Origin: Rhodocyclaceae bacterium
GTDB taxonomy: Bacteria; Pseudomonadota; Gammaproteobacteria; Burkholderiales; Rhodocyclaceae
Direction of reading: 5' to 3'
Length of the DNA stretch: 64,000 nt
Assembly: GCA_028714035.1 (NCBI GenBank)
Contig: JAQTNA010000002.1
Coordinates: forward strand, 1 to 64,000
Numbering within the stretch: the stretch's first letter is position 1; each line of letters opens with the position of its first letter. Position numbers and translations under genes: made by a program. The notes under the pieces were generated by a model, which saw only the letters and a list, made by a program, of their open reading frames with translations, did not search any database and was not told the DNA's origin. Of the stretch, positions 44,722-54,956 are shown piece by piece.

Positions 44722-44737
44722 TAGCACGACCATTGCT
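44722..44737 (+). promoter_or_regulatory. Sigma-54 (RpoN) promoter of PEP-CTERM genes
   Basis: TAGCACGACCATTGCT matches the -24/-12 consensus TGGCACGNNNNTTGCW at every fixed position but one, with exact spacing. A start about 12 nt after the -12 GC would give a 5' leader of roughly 30 nt to the ATG at 44777. PEP-CTERM genes of related bacteria are known to be controlled by RpoN with the PrsK/PrsR two-component system. The rest of the 44580-44776 gap shows nothing else. Confidence 0.7.
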
Positions 44738-44776
44738 TTATATTGCAAACCCTCAATAAACCGAAGGAAAAGCGCC

Positions 44777-45178
44777 ATGAAGGCCCCCGTATACTCGCTG
44801 ATGTTTGGCCTAAGCCTGGCCTGCTTGGCCCCGGCAACCCAGGCCAACCTGCTCACCAACGGCGGCTTTGACATACCTGGCACCGGCCTCACCGCACCGA
44901 ACTTCGCCACCAGCATGTCGGGCATCAATGCCCCGACCAACGCGGCCGCCAACGGCTGGTTTTCCTACAACAATGTCACAACCACCACCAGTACCGAACT
45001 GCTGACCAGCACCGACCCGGCGGGTAGTGGCTACATGATCCACGTCACCACCGGCGGGCAGCAGTCCGGCATCAGAAGTCTATTCCCCACGGTTGCCAGT
45101 GCCGCCCTCTCGGTGGATGTGTTCGTGATCAGCGGCCAGGCCTGGCGTGGCAAGCCCCGGAGAACCAATCGTGTTTGA
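44777..45178 (+). pseudogene. Truncated secreted protein, probably a PEP-CTERM protein without its sorting tail
   Basis: 133 codons with AAGGA before the ATG. A signal peptide (MKAPVYSLMFGLSLACLAPA) is followed by ANLLTNGGFDIPGTG, the usual start of secreted PEP-CTERM proteins in the DUF642-like style. Conserved-looking sequence ends at VDVFVISGQA, after which the frame reads WRGKPRRTNRV and stops. No PEP motif or C-terminal helix is present. Likely a deletion joined its middle to the start of the next gene. It could still be secreted. Confidence 0.55.
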
Positions 45179-45839
45179 TCTGCGCGCAGCACTTCCACCC
45201 CTGCTGGCCCTCGTCGCCGGCCTGTACTCCGCGGGGGCCAACGCCAACTTGGTACAGAATGGCAGCTTCGAGGCGCCGACCATCTCCGGAAACTACGCGG
45301 CAGGCATTCCCCCCGGCTGGTCCAGCCTGGGCAACGGCAGTAGTACGGACGTGCTCGCCGCAGGCTATTCCGGCGGAAGCGCCTCAGACGGCAGCCAGTA
45401 TCTGGATCTAATCGGAAACAATCAGGGCGTTTTTCCCTCGGGCCTTAGCCAGAACGTCCACCTCATCGCGGGCCGGAGCTACCGCCTAGCCTTCGATTAC
45501 ACGGGGGGCCGTTATAGCGACGGCTCAAAGACCTCGGGTGCGGTGCTTGAGTACACCCTGGGCAACCTGTCGACAGGTGCCTTCAACGTAGACGATCTGA
45601 ACAACTTCCCGGACTTCGGCCCAAAGACGGCTTGGCAACATTTTTCGGCAGATATCTCGGTCGCGGTCAGCGGTGATTACGCCCTGACCTTCCAGACTCC
45701 CTCCGGCGCCTGGGGTAGCCCCTACCTGGACCGGGTCAGCATGGAAGCTCTGCCGGAACCCGCTTCCTGGCTTCTCCTGGGCCTCGGCACCCTGGTGAGC
45801 CTCGTCACCCGCAAGCCACGAGCGAGAATACGCTCCTGA
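45171..45839 (+). CDS. PEP-CTERM sorting-domain protein
   Basis: 222 aa from GTG 45171, preceded by GGAGA; a GTG at 45147 is possible. Signal peptide (LPPLLALVAGLYSAGANA), then LVQNGSFEAPTISGNYAAGI and a beta-sandwich domain. The C-terminus LPEPASWLLLGLGTLVSLVT followed by RKPRARIRS is a complete PEP-CTERM signal: PEP motif, hydrophobic helix, basic end. Exosortase/EpsH would process it for export to the cell surface or exopolysaccharide. Its start overlaps the truncated gene upstream, so the same sigma-54 promoter probably drives both. Confidence 0.85.
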   Translation: MFDLRAALPPLLALVAGLYSAGANANLVQNGSFEAPTISGNYAAGIPPGWSSLGNGSSTDVLAAGYSGGSASDGSQYLDLIGNNQGVFPSGLSQNVHLIAGRSYRLAFDYTGGRYSDGSKTSGAVLEYTLGNLSTGAFNVDDLNNFPDFGPKTAWQHFSADISVAVSGDYALTFQTPSGAWGSPYLDRVSMEALPEPASWLLLGLGTLVSLVTRKPRARIRS

Positions 45840-45861
45840 GCCACCAGGGGCGGTGGGAACA

Positions 45862-46038
45862 TCACTTCCCCGTCGTCGGCGCCTTCTTCAGCAATCCCCC
45901 CAGCAGCTTGTTCAGGCCGCGGCCTTCCTCCGGGTTTGGCGGTCCGGAAGCCTTGCCGAAGCGATCCGGCACCCCGGCCTGCTTCATGCGGCCATTGATC
46001 TTCAATCCTCGGTTCTTTTCCAGGTCGGTGCGTTTCAT
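45862..46038 (-). CDS. Small conserved-looking protein of unknown function
   Basis: 58 aa on the minus strand, ATG at 46036-46038 and TGA at 45862-45864. It begins MKRTDLEKNRGLKINGRMKQ, continues AGVPDRFG and ends with a Lys/Leu helix (GLNKLLGGLLKKA). I recall similar small proteins with an MKRTDLEKN start in other betaproteobacteria, without known function. It lies between the PEP-CTERM gene and the HEPN/nucleotidyltransferase operon. Confidence 0.5.
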   Translation of the reverse strand: MKRTDLEKNRGLKINGRMKQAGVPDRFGKASGPPNPEEGRGLNKLLGGLLKKAPTTGK

Positions 46039-46105
46039 GGGGAGTACTGAATAAGGTTATTCGCTTGAGGCGGGAGTGTAACCCGCTTGGCAGGGTCGCC
46101 AGAAG

Positions 46106-46444
46106 TCACGTGGACCGAATACCAGTCCGAGCCGAATCGCGGTAGGCGAGAAAACCCTGCCCTTCCTCCAGTATCTTCGCCTTCAGCGCCTCGTTGCCCA
46201 GGGTGTCCCAGTGCAGGCAATCCACCTTGAACACCAGGGGCAGGGCGTCAATCTCGTTCCACAGGCGGGTAAAACTGTCGGCATCCATGTCCGGGGCGAG
46301 GACGGCCAGGTCAATATCGGAGCCGTCCCGATAATTTCCCTTGGCCCGAGAACCGAAGATCAACACCTGCCGAATGGCGGGATAGCGGGCGAAGACCCGT
46401 GAGAGGCCTTCCCGCACCGCACCGGAAAGGCCGAAGTCAGGCAT
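46106..46444 (-). CDS. MntA-like minimal nucleotidyltransferase (antitoxin), second pair
   Basis: 112 aa from ATG 46442-46444. The active-site motif GSX10DXD is complete: G31-S32 in IFGSRAKGNYRDGSDIDLAV and D43-x-D45. In MntA/HepT systems this enzyme AMPylates the HEPN ribonuclease on a tyrosine and so silences it. Its start lies 8 bp inside the end of the HEPN gene. It is the last gene of the five-gene operon read from 52403 down to 46106. Confidence 0.85.
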   Translation of the reverse strand: MPDFGLSGAVREGLSRVFARYPAIRQVLIFGSRAKGNYRDGSDIDLAVLAPDMDADSFTRLWNEIDALPLVFKVDCLHWDTLGNEALKAKILEEGQGFLAYRDSARTGIRST

Positions 46445-46835
46445 CGTCGCGCCAGGCGGCTGCCGACTCAGCCAATTGCCGGAACAGAACCAACCCCACG
46501 CCCGTAACGTAGGCATACACCTCGTCGGCAAGCTTCTCATCATAGGTATGACTAGTGAGGTTGCGCATCTTCTGCGCCTCGCTCCAGCCGTTACCGTCCC
46601 GGATCAAGCCCATGGCCAGGGCTTCCCGAAACACGTCCCTGGGATTTAAGGCCTCCACCCCGACTTGCTGCAAGCGCAGCCTCAGCGCCTTCCAGGCCAA
46701 TTCCCAGGAAAACTCGAAACGCTGGATCACCGAATCCCGGATGAAACTGGAAAACGGCTGCGCGCAAGCCTCCCCGAGCCGCTCCACGGCCTGGATCAAA
46801 TCCGCTTTCCTTTGTTCGAGTCTGGCACTATCCAT
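46437..46835 (-). CDS. HepT-like HEPN ribonuclease toxin (HI0074 type), second pair
   Basis: 132 aa from ATG 46833-46835. HI0074-type helical HEPN protein with FEFSWELAWKALRLRLQQVG. The catalytic and control motif RX4HXY is intact: R91-NLTS-H96-T-Y98. In HepT the R and H cut RNA, and the Tyr is the AMPylation target of MntA, so this pair looks functional. It starts 36 nt after the end of the helicase gene and overlaps mntA by 8 bp. Confidence 0.85.
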   Translation of the reverse strand: MDSARLEQRKADLIQAVERLGEACAQPFSSFIRDSVIQRFEFSWELAWKALRLRLQQVGVEALNPRDVFREALAMGLIRDGNGWSEAQKMRNLTSHTYDEKLADEVYAYVTGVGLVLFRQLAESAAAWRDDA

Positions 46836-46871
46836 TCTTTTCCTCCTGTCGCGCAACACGTTGCCAGAACT

Positions 46872-49800
46872 TCAGCAAGGGGAGAGAGACGCCACCCTCG
46901 GCGAAGGGGCAGAAAAATACTTGGCACAGTAGTGGAAAGGATGGCGATCAGAAAACCGTCCGAGATTATCCATGACCGTGACGATGCGGCATACCTCAGT
47001 ACCCCCGTTCTTCTCCCCACGCAGTCCGCGGCCAACCATCTGCATGTAACGTACCGGGCTTTGCACCTGCCGGGCAATCAGAACCATATCGGTTTTGGGC
47101 GCGTCAAAGCCAGTGGTCAGCACGTTGTAATTGCAGAGAACACGAATTTCCTGTCGCTTGAAGCGGTCCAGGAAATAGCGACGTGCCGAGGAGGGGGTGT
47201 CGCCACTAATGGCGGCTGCGGGAATTCGTTCCAGATTAAGCCTCATCGCCATTTCTTCAGCATGGCTGACTGAATTCGCAAAGAGCAGGATGCTGCGCTC
47301 TGGACTGCTCTTGATGGTTTCAACCAACAGGCGGTTCCTGTCCTCGTTGGTTGCCAGAAACTCATTGATCGCATTGAGCAGGTTTTCGAGTTGCGTACCG
47401 TCTGCTTCGTGCTCAGTCTCGATACGCTCGGCCAGTTCAGCGATCAACACCGTCGGCGACTTCAGGGGAATGTACTCGGCATTAGCCAAGATGCCCTGCT
47501 TTGTCAAACGCCTGTGCAAATCTTCCTGCTCAGACGGAAGCCAAGTTCGGTCGAATCGCCTTGCGAGCCTGATACTTTCTTCCCCGTCGTTACCAGCCCG
47601 GAAAGGCGTGGCACTCAGTCCGAATATCGGCGGCTCGTCTTTCGCTTGGCTACCGGGGCGTGGGGCTTCTGCATCCAGCCACCTGAGAATACCCGTATAA
47701 CTCTTCGTGATGGCGTGGTGGCACTCATCCACGACGACCAAACCGGGATTACTCAGCCACTCCAAGCCCTCCTGGCCGATTCGGCTATTCAGCGTCTGGA
47801 TGGATGCCACGAGAACAGTCGGGTCGTTGTTGCCAGAGGAAGACGGGTTCCTGTGTCCTCCCCAAAAACGGATGACGCGCAAGTCAGTTCGCTCGCAGCC
47901 TCGATTCATCCACACTTGCCTGAACGCCTGCACCGCCTGTTCGCAGAGTTCATCGGTCTGCGCCACCCACAGTACCGTCCGTTTGTCGCTCTCGGGCTTC
48001 AGCACGATATCTACGGCCGCCTGCACCGTTACGCGCGTTTTGCCTCCTCCCGTGGGCAAACTGACCACCGCACGTCGCCTCCCTTTACCGCTCGCGATAA
48101 GCTTGCGCAGTTCCTTGACGACTTCCTCCTGATAGTCATGCAGGTCGGGTAAGTGAATTGGTCCACTGATAATTTCCTCCGCCTCACGCTTGGACTCGGG
48201 CGCGGAGGCAAACTCCTCGGGAAAGCCGATGGCTGCCACGAAAGCGCGAGCCTCATCACCACCCCAACGTACTGGAGGCTGTAAGCCTTCATTTTCCAAC
48301 ACCTGCCGGAGTTCTTGCAGCACGATAGGCCCCAGCATCGCCAGGCAAAGGCGCGCCAGTTCAATGGGTGCGCAATGCTGAGGGACGTTTCTTCTAGCAG
48401 CTTCACCCAAGGCATCCAGCAAGGGTTCTGGTCGTCCTCCTACGGCCTCAAGCAGACGCTCCGGCAATCCTGCGCCAGCTTTTACTCGCGCCCGATTGGT
48501 GTCCACCTGGGCATCGGCAATTTTCTTCTGCGCGTGCTGAAAAGAACACGACAACCAGCCAGCCGCCGCAACTTCATCGAGAATAGCGGTGAGCCTATCT
48601 ACCCGAGATAAACATTCCAAGCGCTCTGGGTCAAGTCGGAGTACACCTTCCCATTGAATGCAGGAAATAGTCTGTTTTTCGTCCGCGATCACCAAGTGGA
48701 GGCCGCTCACGGACTGGCACAAGGCCGTCCGCCTCGCCTCGTCGGTCAATACTTCGGATAACTCAGGAACGGCGGTTTCAAGCAACGCGGACGCCGCGAG
48801 GATTTCATCCCATTCCGCCCGGTACTGTTCGTCCAGATTGCAGGCGCCCTTTTCGAGCCAGAGCTTTCTGGTTTCGGCATCCAGAGTGACCGCGAGCAAG
48901 CCGTGTCCACGGGCACGTCCCGCCAGACTGGATGATCCCGTAACGTAAACCTGAACCAAAGAAATGTTGTCGCCGCTACTCGGCAACGCGGCGGGAACCT
49001 CACCGTCCTTGGCTGCCGATGTCCAAAGGATCTCAAGACTATCGTCCGTAATGGCTTCCGGAGTAGCCAGATGATCGAAAAGCGCCCGCCAAAGATTCTT
49101 GATCTGTTGGTCAGTCGGTTTGGGTAAGGCTGGCGCTCCGACAAGGTTATCCAACTGTTCGAGTTTGGGTACGATGGCGTCCCATCCCTGAACTTTGGCA
49201 AGTGCCGGCGTATTCCGGCGTGCCAGTACCGTCTCCAGTGGGATGGCGTGCCGACCGATGGCGAGCGTGCCGTAACGGCGGATGAACCAGCGCACAGGAT
49301 GGGCGACTTGAGTGGGCTGGTAGTATTTACCTTGTGTCGTGTGCCCGAAATCCACCATTGCTTCCAAACTGGCGAAATCAGATAGAAACCGCATCGTTAG
49401 TCTGGTGTTGGCCAACCCTTTCAACTGGGCGAGCAGCATCCAGCCGTTGGGCATAGCCATGGACAGCGGACGAAGGTAGTGGGATTGAGGATTTCTGTTA
49501 GCGTCGAGTTGACCTCGGTAATCGCCTTCCACTCCCTTTAGCCAGGAATTCAACAAGTTCTGACTATCGCCAATAGCCGCTTCATAACTGGTTGAGCCCG
49601 GAGTCCCGCAGGGGTTGTCGCGGACGTTGAGGGACTTGAGAAGAGCCCCATCATTTGCATGGGTATCTTCATCAACCAGAATCCCCCTATTGCTTTCCTC
49701 TGGGGAGTCCACAGACACGATGGCACCGGGCATCAGCACTTCGTCATACAAAACCCAGGCTCCATCACGCCGCCTAACCCGCAGTTCGTTTCGGTGATCG

Positions 49801-51704
49801 TCAACGAAATTCTTGCGCAGATTATCTGGCGAAAGGCGCAAAGTGTCCCAAAAGTGGCGCCATGCCCGATCATTGCTTCGCGGATCAACATACTGCTCGC
49901 GGCGATTCGCCTGGTTCAGCGCCTCGTTCAACAGCCCGAGCCAGCCCTCGTCATCCAGACGTTTCACCTTGAGGATTTCGGTCAGAATGCGGCATGTTTC
50001 AGGATCGTCCACCAGCGCCCGTGATACCGCTTCACGGCCGGGGATGGAGATGCCGGCGGGTGCGATGACGAGTTCGCCGGGAGTGCTTAGTTGTCCGCTG
50101 TCCGACGGGATGATGGCGAGAGATTGCCGATCCTGACCCCATTGCCATTGATCCCTTTTCCCTGCATAACCTTCAGCGACTCTTAGCACATTCTTTGCGG
50201 TGGCCAGATCACCCGAGGCGATACTATTGAACCACTCGGCAGCCCCCGCCCGTTTCAGGCTGAAAGATGTGCCTTCGGTCCGTATCCTCTGGATTTTTTC
50301 GAGTGTGCTTTCCGAACTTGAACGCTGAGCAAGGTGCCGAGCAAACTCATCCAACCTGGATGGGCGCTGACCGCCAAGGCAAGATGAATGCACCCATCGC
50401 TCTTTGGCTTCCGGTTGAGCCAAATCGCACCACTGCTCGTTCAAGGCCTGATCGTCGAGGGGTGGGCGGCTCAATGCGTAACCCCGACGCAATACCCCCA
50501 GAGCATCGGGAACGACTGAAGCAGTCCGGACTTGATCCCAAATCGCGCTAATCAACGGTGCAGCAGGTTCGTCAAGGCGATCCAACTGTCGTGGGAACGC
50601 ATCAAGTGGACGGCCAGGGTCGGCTTCCGTGGCCAGACCGGGCAGTGTTTCGGCGACCAGCTCGGCCGCCTTCTTCATCAGCGCGGTGTTCCAGTCACCA
50701 GGAATCAGGGCGTTGCGATCACTATTGAGTTTCCACGGTGCATTGAGGATACCCGCCAAACGGGTGGGCGTATTCGTTGGGAAGAAGGCCCAGAATCTAC
50801 CCGCTTCTTCCCGCGATACATCCAGGGGCATGGCCCAGGCAAGGGGAACGACCTCGCGGGCATGGAGGTGAGTCGCATCGGCCTTGGCGGAGAGATCAGT
50901 GATGTGGACCTCCAAGTTTTCCACGACTCGCCACCGAGAGTTGGCGTCGCCATCGTGGAGTATGATTTCCTGTCCATCAGGTTCGCGCCGAAGGTATCGC
51001 TTGGCACCATCGCCAGCATCCAGGTCCAGCGCAACCGCCACCGGCAGAAAAAGTAGGAATTGGGAGGGGAAGTTCTGAATTTCCTCTCGCAGATGGGGCT
51101 GGATGTCGGCGTTGACTATTTCGGCCCGAACAATCGTGGTGGCCCATGGAAAACCGGCGAGCGTGTCATCGCCAGACTCGGCTTCTTCCCGGTTCAAGGT
51201 CCATGCCAGGCGCAGTCCTGGAACAACCAAACTTTCGTCAAGCCCGAATTCCTTGCGTATCTCGTTCCGGCAAGCTTGCGGATCAAACCTCAACGAACCG
51301 CTGGTGCTGAAAATATCCACTTTTCCGCCGAGGCGGAGCAGGGACTTGAAGCCCAGGCCGAAACGACCGATCTGATTGCCGCGTTTGGGAGATGAGTGGG
51401 ATTGCAGAAGCGCCTCGACGCCATCCTGAGTAAGCGGGGCGCCAGTATTGGCCACGTAAAGATAGCGCTCGTACAGTACTACTTCGATCCGCGCTTTCTG
51501 CTGGAAACCCTCAGTCTGCTCACTAGCTTCCAGAATGGCGTCGGCACCGTTCTGCACCAACTCCAGAACTTGACGGTAGCCGTACCCCCCTGCCAGAACC
51601 GTTTCCTCAATACCCGCGTGTTCCCGAATATCGCCGGGCTCATTCCGGTAAGCCGCCAACCGATTCAGGCGCTTTTGCTCAATGAAGGAGGGGAGATCGG
51701 TCAT
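46872..51704 (-). CDS. GHKL-ATPase/SF2-helicase fusion, candidate defence protein
   Basis: 1610 aa. N-terminal GHKL (Hsp90/sacsin-like) ATPase: N-box N52-x-x-D55 in QVLELVQNGADAILE, G1 VANTGAP (84-90), G2 IGRFGLGFKSLL (112-123). About 1000 residues follow that I cannot assign. From about 1185 a superfamily 2 helicase begins at HDYQEEVVKELRKL: Walker A TGGGKT, Walker B DECHH (about 1326), SAT, and motif VI QMVGRGLRG (about 1555). Its ATG overlaps the stop of an upstream HEPN gene (ATGA), and a second HEPN gene follows after 36 nt. The function is unknown; domain type and setting point to phage defence. GC appears lower than in the flanking core genes. Confidence 0.8.
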   Translation of the reverse strand: MTDLPSFIEQKRLNRLAAYRNEPGDIREHAGIEETVLAGGYGYRQVLELVQNGADAILEASEQTEGFQQKARIEVVLYERYLYVANTGAPLTQDGVEALLQSHSSPKRGNQIGRFGLGFKSLLRLGGKVDIFSTSGSLRFDPQACRNEIRKEFGLDESLVVPGLRLAWTLNREEAESGDDTLAGFPWATTIVRAEIVNADIQPHLREEIQNFPSQFLLFLPVAVALDLDAGDGAKRYLRREPDGQEIILHDGDANSRWRVVENLEVHITDLSAKADATHLHAREVVPLAWAMPLDVSREEAGRFWAFFPTNTPTRLAGILNAPWKLNSDRNALIPGDWNTALMKKAAELVAETLPGLATEADPGRPLDAFPRQLDRLDEPAAPLISAIWDQVRTASVVPDALGVLRRGYALSRPPLDDQALNEQWCDLAQPEAKERWVHSSCLGGQRPSRLDEFARHLAQRSSSESTLEKIQRIRTEGTSFSLKRAGAAEWFNSIASGDLATAKNVLRVAEGYAGKRDQWQWGQDRQSLAIIPSDSGQLSTPGELVIAPAGISIPGREAVSRALVDDPETCRILTEILKVKRLDDEGWLGLLNEALNQANRREQYVDPRSNDRAWRHFWDTLRLSPDNLRKNFVDDHRNELRVRRRDGAWVLYDEVLMPGAIVSVDSPEESNRGILVDEDTHANDGALLKSLNVRDNPCGTPGSTSYEAAIGDSQNLLNSWLKGVEGDYRGQLDANRNPQSHYLRPLSMAMPNGWMLLAQLKGLANTRLTMRFLSDFASLEAMVDFGHTTQGKYYQPTQVAHPVRWFIRRYGTLAIGRHAIPLETVLARRNTPALAKVQGWDAIVPKLEQLDNLVGAPALPKPTDQQIKNLWRALFDHLATPEAITDDSLEILWTSAAKDGEVPAALPSSGDNISLVQVYVTGSSSLAGRARGHGLLAVTLDAETRKLWLEKGACNLDEQYRAEWDEILAASALLETAVPELSEVLTDEARRTALCQSVSGLHLVIADEKQTISCIQWEGVLRLDPERLECLSRVDRLTAILDEVAAAGWLSCSFQHAQKKIADAQVDTNRARVKAGAGLPERLLEAVGGRPEPLLDALGEAARRNVPQHCAPIELARLCLAMLGPIVLQELRQVLENEGLQPPVRWGGDEARAFVAAIGFPEEFASAPESKREAEEIISGPIHLPDLHDYQEEVVKELRKLIASGKGRRRAVVSLPTGGGKTRVTVQAAVDIVLKPESDKRTVLWVAQTDELCEQAVQAFRQVWMNRGCERTDLRVIRFWGGHRNPSSSGNNDPTVLVASIQTLNSRIGQEGLEWLSNPGLVVVDECHHAITKSYTGILRWLDAEAPRPGSQAKDEPPIFGLSATPFRAGNDGEESIRLARRFDRTWLPSEQEDLHRRLTKQGILANAEYIPLKSPTVLIAELAERIETEHEADGTQLENLLNAINEFLATNEDRNRLLVETIKSSPERSILLFANSVSHAEEMAMRLNLERIPAAAISGDTPSSARRYFLDRFKRQEIRVLCNYNVLTTGFDAPKTDMVLIARQVQSPVRYMQMVGRGLRGEKNGGTEVCRIVTVMDNLGRFSDRHPFHYCAKYFSAPSPRVASLSPC

Positions 51705-52096
51705 ACGACTGCCTCGGCCACGAGCTTGCGCGCCCAGACCAGGATCGCGGCCGTGATCGCCTCGGCGTCTTCCCTCGTCATGAGGGGAATGATCTGATCG
51801 TCGTAGCGGAACTCGACCGCGAAGGGGCTCAGGCGGCGCAGGTCATTAATGTCGCGGGGAGGAATGATTCCCGAGTTGGTGAGCAGCTTGAACAGGGCTT
51901 CCAGGTCGTGGGTGTACCGAAAATAAACCTGTCGGGCGGTCAATACGGCTTTCAGCGCCTTTTCCACCGACTGCTGGGCGTGAAAGCAGGTCGGCGCGAG
52001 CTTTGCGTCCGGATGCGCACGAAGGATGGAAAAAGTCTCGTAGTCGCGCTCGGCGAGCCGAATGAGGCGATCCGCCTCCTCAATGAAGGGCGTCAT
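51701..52096 (-). CDS. HEPN-domain protein, first pair
   Basis: 131 aa from ATG 52094-52096. PF05168-type HEPN sequence with CFHAQQSVEKALKAVLTARQ and YFRYTHDLEALFKLL. It lacks the RX4HXY motif of HepT, so it may be a binding partner rather than an RNase. Its start overlaps the preceding nucleotidyltransferase gene by 17 bp, and its stop overlaps the helicase ATG, making three coupled genes. Confidence 0.82.
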   Translation of the reverse strand: MTPFIEEADRLIRLAERDYETFSILRAHPDAKLAPTCFHAQQSVEKALKAVLTARQVYFRYTHDLEALFKLLTNSGIIPPRDINDLRRLSPFAVEFRYDDQIIPLMTREDAEAITAAILVWARKLVAEAVV

Positions 52097-52403
52097 GAAG
52101 CACCTGCCCTTCCATTCGGGCCTCGAAGAGCACGGTTCCGGGCACCTGGCTGCGGCGCTCGAATTCGACCAACGGGTAGACCAGGAGGTCCACCCCGGTG
52201 CCCAGGAAACCGACCGCCTCCCGCAGGCGCATGTACTCCGCCGCCTTATCGCCCATTTCCTTCTCGATGACCATGAAATCCAGATCCGACCCTTCGTCCG
52301 CGTCACCGCGGCCGTAGGAACCGAACAGGATGATCCGGGACGGCGAACTGGCCGCCGCCGCGAGGCGGTCGGCCGCAGCCTGGATGGTTTGCATGTCGAG
52401 CAT
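52080..52403 (-). CDS. Minimal nucleotidyltransferase, first pair
   Basis: 107 aa. Active-site motif GSX10DXD: G28-S29 in LFGSYGRGDADEGSDLDFMV with D40 and D42. GGGAG lies upstream of the first ATG; an internal ATG is three codons in. First gene of the operon nucleotidyltransferase-HEPN-helicase-HEPN-nucleotidyltransferase. Its sequence differs clearly from the second nucleotidyltransferase, so the pair is not a simple duplicate. Confidence 0.83.
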   Translation of the reverse strand: MLDMQTIQAAADRLAAAASSPSRIILFGSYGRGDADEGSDLDFMVIEKEMGDKAAEYMRLREAVGFLGTGVDLLVYPLVEFERRSQVPGTVLFEARMEGQVLHDALH

Positions 52404-52463
52404 AACGAGACTCCCGAGAGGATAGCTATTATGGCGGGCTTCTTCGGCTTTGCCGAAACACCG

Positions 52464-54128
<1,665 letters not shown>

Positions 54129-54189
54129 GGCTTCAATGAAGTGTTCAGGAAAGGGGCGAAGCTTACCAAAACCTCACGGCAAAAGCCTG

Positions 54190-54208
54190 CCCCGTACTCG
54201 ATACGGGG
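54190..54208. terminator. Short hairpin behind Uma2-type gene
   Basis: CCCCGTA and TACGGGG enclose a 5-nt loop; on the minus strand GCAGGCTTTTG follows. It lies about 70 nt after the stop at 54281 and may end that transcript. Confidence 0.45.
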
Positions 54209-54280
54209 GCGCGAAGAACGGGAAGCCTGCCCTGGGCAAGACCGAAGAAGGCAGCAAAGACACAAGTTCGCGGGGCGGCG

Positions 54281-54847
54281 TCAAGCACTCAGGTCGGTGC
54301 GTTCGAAGAGATCGTCCAGGCTCAAGGCAGTTTTCACCGGGCCGCACTGGATATTGACCACCTCGTCTTCCCCCAGGGTCTCTTCCAGCCAGCCTTCGGC
54401 ATCCCGGCTGAAGAGGCGGGCATGGCGGCGGTCGCTGGCAACGAGCAGGTAATAGGAGAGGGAAGGGATGTCCCGGTAGTGCAGCCATTTCTCCCGCTCA
54501 TCAATCCCGGCCGTGCCCGGCGACAAGACCTCGGCGATGAGGCAAGGCGCCTCCCGGTAGAGAGGGTTTCCTTCTTCCTCGCAGGTGAGCATCACGTCCG
54601 GGTAGTAAAAAACCCGGTACTGGGCAATGCGAAGTTTCATGTCGGAGATAAAGGCGTCGCAAGGCGTGCCGCGTATCGCCGAATGCAGCCGGGCGAACAG
54701 GTTACCGGCAATCTTGTTGTGCCGCGCACTGGCTCCGGCCATGAGATAGGTCTCGCCGTTCACGTATTCGCTCTTCTGCGCCGCTTCAGCTTCCAGGACC
54801 AGGTAATCGTCCTCGGTCAGCCGGGTCTTGCGTAGGGCGTTGGCCAT
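54281..54847 (-). CDS. Uma2-family (DUF820) putative endonuclease
   Basis: 188 aa, the family's usual length. The PD-(D/E)XK-like core is seen in FYYPDVMLTCEEEGNPLYR and PCLIAEVLSPGTAGIDEREK, with SLSYYLLVASDRRHARLFSR after it. Uma2 proteins are restriction-like nucleases of unknown cellular role, abundant in cyanobacteria and scattered elsewhere. It stands alone between hemW and ettA. Confidence 0.85.
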   Translation of the reverse strand: MANALRKTRLTEDDYLVLEAEAAQKSEYVNGETYLMAGASARHNKIAGNLFARLHSAIRGTPCDAFISDMKLRIAQYRVFYYPDVMLTCEEEGNPLYREAPCLIAEVLSPGTAGIDEREKWLHYRDIPSLSYYLLVASDRRHARLFSRDAEGWLEETLGEDEVVNIQCGPVKTALSLDDLFERTDLSA

Positions 54848-54956
54848 GTCCCGTGCTCCCCTTCTTCGGTTCCTCGCATTGTACCGGTGATTCCTCGCAG
54901 TACCGTTGCCACATGAATTACAAATCCGCCGCGGCCTCTGCGCGGGGCTTTGAAGT

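Noticed and set aside
43655..45178. Plus-strand frame of 507 codons starting inside rodA.
   Set aside because: Its first two-thirds is an alternate frame of rodA; only the last 133 codons from 44777 have a signal peptide and ribosome-binding site, and these are annotated separately.
46106..52403. The defence operon as part of a prophage or integrated element.
   Set aside because: No integrase, phage structural genes or attachment-site repeats are visible at its edges.
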